A stretch of 8,178 nt of DNA from Thermosulfurimonas sp. (GTDB lineage: Bacteria; Desulfobacterota; Thermodesulfobacteria; Thermodesulfobacteriales; Thermodesulfobacteriaceae), in assembly GCA_015487645.1 (NCBI GenBank), contig WFPH01000073.1, forward strand, positions 1 through 8,178, written 5' to 3'. A program made the position numbers and the translations under genes. The notes below the pieces were generated by a model that saw nothing but the letters and a program-made list of their open reading frames with translations, searched no databases and was not told the DNA's origin. Shown here in pieces: positions 6,046 through 8,178 of this stretch. Position 1 is the first letter of the stretch, and the number at the start of each line of letters is the position of its first letter.

Positions 6046-6911
6046 GGAAGGTAATTTTCAAGTTCCTGTTGGTGATCGTGATGCTTGGGCTTATGCCCGC
6101 GAAGTGGACTAAGGCCTCGACTCTTAAGAAATACTTTGCCGTTTATGGGACATATCTGAACTACAGTAATTCCAAAATCAAAGAAGACGGCTACGCCCTC
6201 ACGGCCTACGGTAGTTTCGGGGACGGCCGGCACCACGGCCTGGAGGCCGCGGTCTCGCAGCTCCACCTGAACTACGAGTCCGGCTATTCGGATCTGGATC
6301 AGACCGACTATACCCTGGCCTACACCAACACCGGAAGCCTCCATCCCAACCTCTCCCTGCGCCTCGGGGGACACTACATTTCTACCGACGACGACCTTAC
6401 CGACGAGGGCTGGATACTTTTCGGAGACCTCACCTACTTCGTGCCCTATCGCTGGAACGTGGGGCTGGAGACGGCTTACTCCAGTTACGACGAGGTAATG
6501 GATCTGGATGTCTTTCAGGTCTCTCCTCATGCAGGGTATTTTCTGAAACTCAAGGACCGCTCCCTATATCTGGAAGCCCGGGGCTATTACATCCACATAG
6601 ATGAAAAACCGCTCGGCGTTTCCCTGAAGAACTATTATTCCCTTGAGCTTTCGGCGACCTGCACGCGAGGGCCCCTGAGCGTGAAGCTTTCCGGATGGCT
6701 AGGACAACAGATCTTTGCGGTCCGAAACGCCGGTTTCGTGGTGTACAACCTCACCGAGAAGTACCGCGGCGGAGTGAGCGGAGAAATCACTTATCGGCTA
6801 AAAAAATACATCCTGGGAGTCACGGCCAACTGGAACACTTATAAGGAAATAGAGTCCTCCCAGGCCGTAAACCAGACGGTCATCACCGCCTTTTTCGGAT
6901 TCAACTTCTAG
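6042..6911 (+). CDS. Outer-membrane beta-barrel protein
   Basis: The 289-residue product has a signal peptide (MRK, hydrophobic core 5-19, probable cleavage after TKA near residue 25) and then alternating aromatic/polar beta-strands separated by acidic turns, e.g. DLDQTDYTLAYTNT, LSLRLGGHYIS, LYLEARGYYIHI and a last strand ending FFGFNF. The terminal Phe is the sorting signal used by the BAM machinery. I estimate roughly 10-14 strands. It lacks recognisable porin, TonB plug or enzyme motifs, so a structural, pore or receptor role stays open. Its start overlaps the UT-M23 stop by ATGA with AGAGGAGG upstream, so it is made in step with the inner-membrane peptidase protein; they may act at the same envelope site. 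The TPR protein follows after six bases. Confidence 0.8.
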   Translation: MRKVIFKFLLVIVMLGLMPAKWTKASTLKKYFAVYGTYLNYSNSKIKEDGYALTAYGSFGDGRHHGLEAAVSQLHLNYESGYSDLDQTDYTLAYTNTGSLHPNLSLRLGGHYISTDDDLTDEGWILFGDLTYFVPYRWNVGLETAYSSYDEVMDLDVFQVSPHAGYFLKLKDRSLYLEARGYYIHIDEKPLGVSLKNYYSLELSATCTRGPLSVKLSGWLGQQIFAVRNAGFVVYNLTEKYRGGVSGEITYRLKKYILGVTANWNTYKEIESSQAVNQTVITAFFGFNF

Positions 6912-6917
6912 GGGACC

Positions 6918-7529
6918 ATGCAACGGGTGGGGCTTTTCCTGCTGCTGCTGCTCCTTTGGGCGGTTCCGCTTCAGGCCCTGGACTATCAGAAGATAAAGCA
7001 GGCGTATTACACCTCCTACCAGTTTGAAAGGCGCGGGGAATACGCCAAGGCCCGGGAGGCCCTTCTTCCGGTTTACGAAAAGTTCCCCCAGGGCTACACC
7101 ATAAATCTCCGCCTGGGCTGGCTCTTTTACCTTGAAGGGCGCTACCGGAACGCCATCAGACATTATAAAACGGCCCAGGCGGCGGCCCCCGGAGCCGTGG
7201 AGCCCCTTCTGGGCCTGAGTCTTCCCTACATGGCCCAGAAGAATTGGAAAAAAGTGGAAGAACTGATGTACCGGGTCTTAAAGATTGACTTCTACAATTA
7301 TTACGGCAATCTGCGCCTAGCCCGGGCCCTTAGAGAACAAAAGAAATACCGACAGGCCGAGGCCGTCTGCCGCAAGATGCTGGCCCTCTACCCCACGGAT
7401 GTCCCCTTCCTTACGGAGCTGGCCTTAAATCTTTACTTTTCAGGACGTCGCAAACAGGCCCAGGCCCTTTTCGGGGACATCCTCATTCTGGATCCCGGAA
7501 ACGCCGTGGCCCTCAAATATAAGCCTTAA
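6918..7529 (+). CDS. Exported TPR-repeat protein
   Basis: The 203-residue product starts with a short, very hydrophobic signal peptide (VGLFLLLLLLWAVPLQA, probable cleavage after A20). The rest is helical and reads as about five tetratricopeptide repeats, near residues 27-57, 62-94, 96-126, 128-160 and 163-195. Typical TPR features include GEYAKAREALLPVYEKFP, LGWLFYLEGRYRNAIRHYK, KKYRQAEAVCRKMLALYP and RRKQAQALFGDILILDP. TPR proteins are scaffolds; in the periplasm they commonly organise envelope or peptidoglycan-active complexes. There is one Cys (151), no lipobox, so it is probably soluble periplasmic. The start follows the barrel gene's stop by six bases; the ribosome site is weak (AGGGGA), suggesting coupling. 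It is probably the last gene of the operon, and acts with the barrel and M23 proteins by context only. Confidence 0.82.
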   Translation: MQRVGLFLLLLLLWAVPLQALDYQKIKQAYYTSYQFERRGEYAKAREALLPVYEKFPQGYTINLRLGWLFYLEGRYRNAIRHYKTAQAAAPGAVEPLLGLSLPYMAQKNWKKVEELMYRVLKIDFYNYYGNLRLARALREQKKYRQAEAVCRKMLALYPTDVPFLTELALNLYFSGRRKQAQALFGDILILDPGNAVALKYKP

Positions 7530-7575
7530 TTAACTCCTCTATCCCGTTTCTCAAAAAGTCTTCCGGTAGTAAAAT

Positions 7576-7581
7576 GTTATC
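7576..7581 (+). repeat. Left target-site duplication (GTTATC)
   Basis: GTTATC directly abuts the left inverted-repeat end and matches 7703-7708 perfectly on the other side of the element. Confidence 0.6.
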
Positions 7582-7702
7582 GGGACCTTTGCATAATTCG
7601 ATTCTCCTCCCTTTGGGAGGGGCTAGGGGAGGGAGAAAGCAACGAATTTTTACCCCCTCCGCGCCTCCCCCAACGGGAAAGGAGAAGTTTTGCAAAGCTC
7701 TC
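7582..7702. mobile_element. 121-bp MITE-like non-autonomous element
   Basis: The left end reads GGGACCTTTGCATAA; the reverse complement of the right end reads GAGAGCTTTGCAAAA. They agree at 12 of these 15 positions, with CTTTGCA (7587-7593) and TGCAAAG (7691-7697) perfectly paired. Further in, TTCTCC (7602-7607) pairs with GGAGAA (7681-7686). The interior is G-rich on the left (7615-7633) and C-rich on the right (7653-7671), so the whole element can fold into one long hairpin. Perfect 6-bp duplications flank it. It encodes no transposase, so it would be mobilised in trans by an IS with matching ends that is not in this window. Its position directly after the operon suggests it may affect read-through to the AAA+ gene. 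The family of IS is not identified. Confidence 0.65.
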
Positions 7703-7708
7703 GTTATC
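7703..7708 (+). repeat. Right target-site duplication (GTTATC)
   Basis: This is the right partner of the GTTATC copy at 7576-7581. A perfect 6-bp match at exactly these two boundaries is unlikely by chance and sets the element limits. Confidence 0.6.
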
Positions 7709-7721
7709 AAGTTATTTGGGC

Positions 7722-7726
7722 GGAGG
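7722..7726 (+). promoter_or_regulatory. Ribosome site for the AAA+ gene
   Basis: GGAGG (within GGGCGGAGG) lies five bases before ATG 7732 and fixes the start of a gene that has no stop inside the window. Confidence 0.7.
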
Positions 7727-7731
7727 TTCTC

Positions 7732-8178
7732 ATGGCTACCGTAAACATCGAAGGGGTGACCCTGCATCTCGCCCATCCCGATGAGCTAAACCTTACCTGC
7801 GTGGGCCAGGAGGAGGTCATCAGGCAGATCCTTGCGGCCTGGATGCTGGTGGATGAGCGGGATCTGCCGCTAAATCCCCGCCTGGTGGGGAAACCCGGGG
7901 TGGGAAAAACCACCCTGGCCTACGCCGCGGCCAAAAGGCTTTCCCGCGAGGTCTACATCTTCCAGGCCACGGTGGACACCCGCCCGGAGGACCTCATCGT
8001 AACCCCGGTGATCTCGGAGGAGGGTCGTATCAAGTACATGGCAAGCCCCATCGTCACGGCCATGATCCGGGGCGGAGTAGCCATCATCGACGAGGCCAAC
8101 CGCATGAGCGAGAAGAGTTGGGCCTCGCTGGCTCCGCTCCTTGACTCCCGGCGGTATGTGGAGTCCATCGTGGCCGGG
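7732..8178 (+). CDS. MoxR/CbbQ-type AAA+ ATPase, 5' part only
   Basis: The open frame from ATG 7732 gives 149 residues and continues past the window end. It contains Walker A GKPGVGKT (53-60), a sensor-region strand VYIFQATVDTRPEDL, Walker B VAIIDE (116-121) with the following AN-R-M, and the SWASLAPLLDSRR segment typical of the AAA_5/MoxR-CbbQ-NorQ group. Such ATPases act as hexameric chaperones that activate or insert cofactors into a partner, usually encoded next to a VWA-domain protein; a VWA gene downstream would be expected but is not in view. It is separated from the operon by the MITE-like element and is probably its own transcription unit. A usual member is roughly 270-380 residues, so about half is missing. 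Confidence 0.85.
   Translation, partial: MATVNIEGVTLHLAHPDELNLTCVGQEEVIRQILAAWMLVDERDLPLNPRLVGKPGVGKTTLAYAAAKRLSREVYIFQATVDTRPEDLIVTPVISEEGRIKYMASPIVTAMIRGGVAIIDEANRMSEKSWASLAPLLDSRRYVESIVAG

Larger units (their letters stand above)
7530..7731. other. Intergenic region holding a MITE-like insertion
   Basis: This gap between the TPR gene and the AAA+ gene is mostly filled by the element at 7582-7702. The 46 bases at 7530-7575 contain no clear terminator or ORF of their own. Positions 7709-7731 carry the ribosome site of the next gene. I see no convincing sigma-70 promoter; the folded G/C-rich element itself may end transcription from the operon. Confidence 0.6.

Noticed and set aside
5913..6530. 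A 205-codon minus-strand frame across the UT-M23/barrel junction
   Set aside because: It is a shadow of two convincing + strand genes joined by an ATGA overlap, with no ribosome site or recognisable domain.
7530..7731. tRNA, riboswitch or promoter in the intergenic gap
   Set aside because: Folding potential is explained by the inverted-repeat element; I found no tRNA arms and no good -35/-10 pair.

Overview
The window is about 8.2 kb of a fairly GC-rich, gene-dense bacterial chromosome. Every convincing gene is on the + strand. The organism looks Gram-negative, because there is an outer-membrane beta-barrel gene ending in Phe and several Sec signal peptides. The charged, compact, Cys-poor proteins and the mix of families (DUF4405 cytochrome-b-like protein, PqqD-like protein, urea-transporter-type membrane protein, MoxR-type ATPase) fit a thermophilic anaerobe of the Thermodesulfobacteriota type. 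That assignment is inference only; there is no rRNA or marker gene here.

Layout. Positions 1-56 hold a GC-rich hairpin element cut by the window edge. Next come an exported protein with two similar halves (90-782) and a DUF4405-type di-haem-like membrane protein (794-1324) whose 3' end appears to be out of frame. A tightly packed series follows: a PqqD-like peptide-binding protein (1360-1614), an ATP-grasp ligase (1602-2630), a fold-type III PLP decarboxylase-like enzyme (2627-3967), a 693-residue urea-transporter/M23-peptidase fusion (3964-6045), an outer-membrane beta-barrel protein (6042-6911) and an exported TPR protein (6918-7529). Four of the junctions overlap, three of them as ATGA, so this is almost certainly one translationally coupled operon. 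The 202-base gap at 7530-7731 contains a 121-bp MITE-like element with imperfect terminal inverted repeats and a perfect 6-bp target duplication (GTTATC). A MoxR/CbbQ-type AAA+ ATPase begins at 7732 and runs off the window.

Main idea. The PqqD-like, ATP-grasp and PLP-decarboxylase genes look like a small, poorly described peptide- or amino-acid-tailoring module. The decarboxylase carries about 25 extra N-terminal residues that resemble a RiPP leader: a YxxP motif (Y5-Q-K-P8) followed by hydrophobic residues and a Gly. Leaders of this kind are what PqqD-like recognition proteins bind in lasso peptide systems. No separate precursor gene is visible, so either the leader has been fused to the enzyme as a docking tag or the precursor gene has been absorbed into the enzyme ORF. 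The module is locked to envelope genes: a membrane channel-like domain joined to an M23 peptidase domain, an outer-membrane barrel and a TPR protein. This suggests that the product acts at, or is exported through, the cell envelope. This functional reading is inference; the gene order, overlaps and motifs are visible in the sequence.
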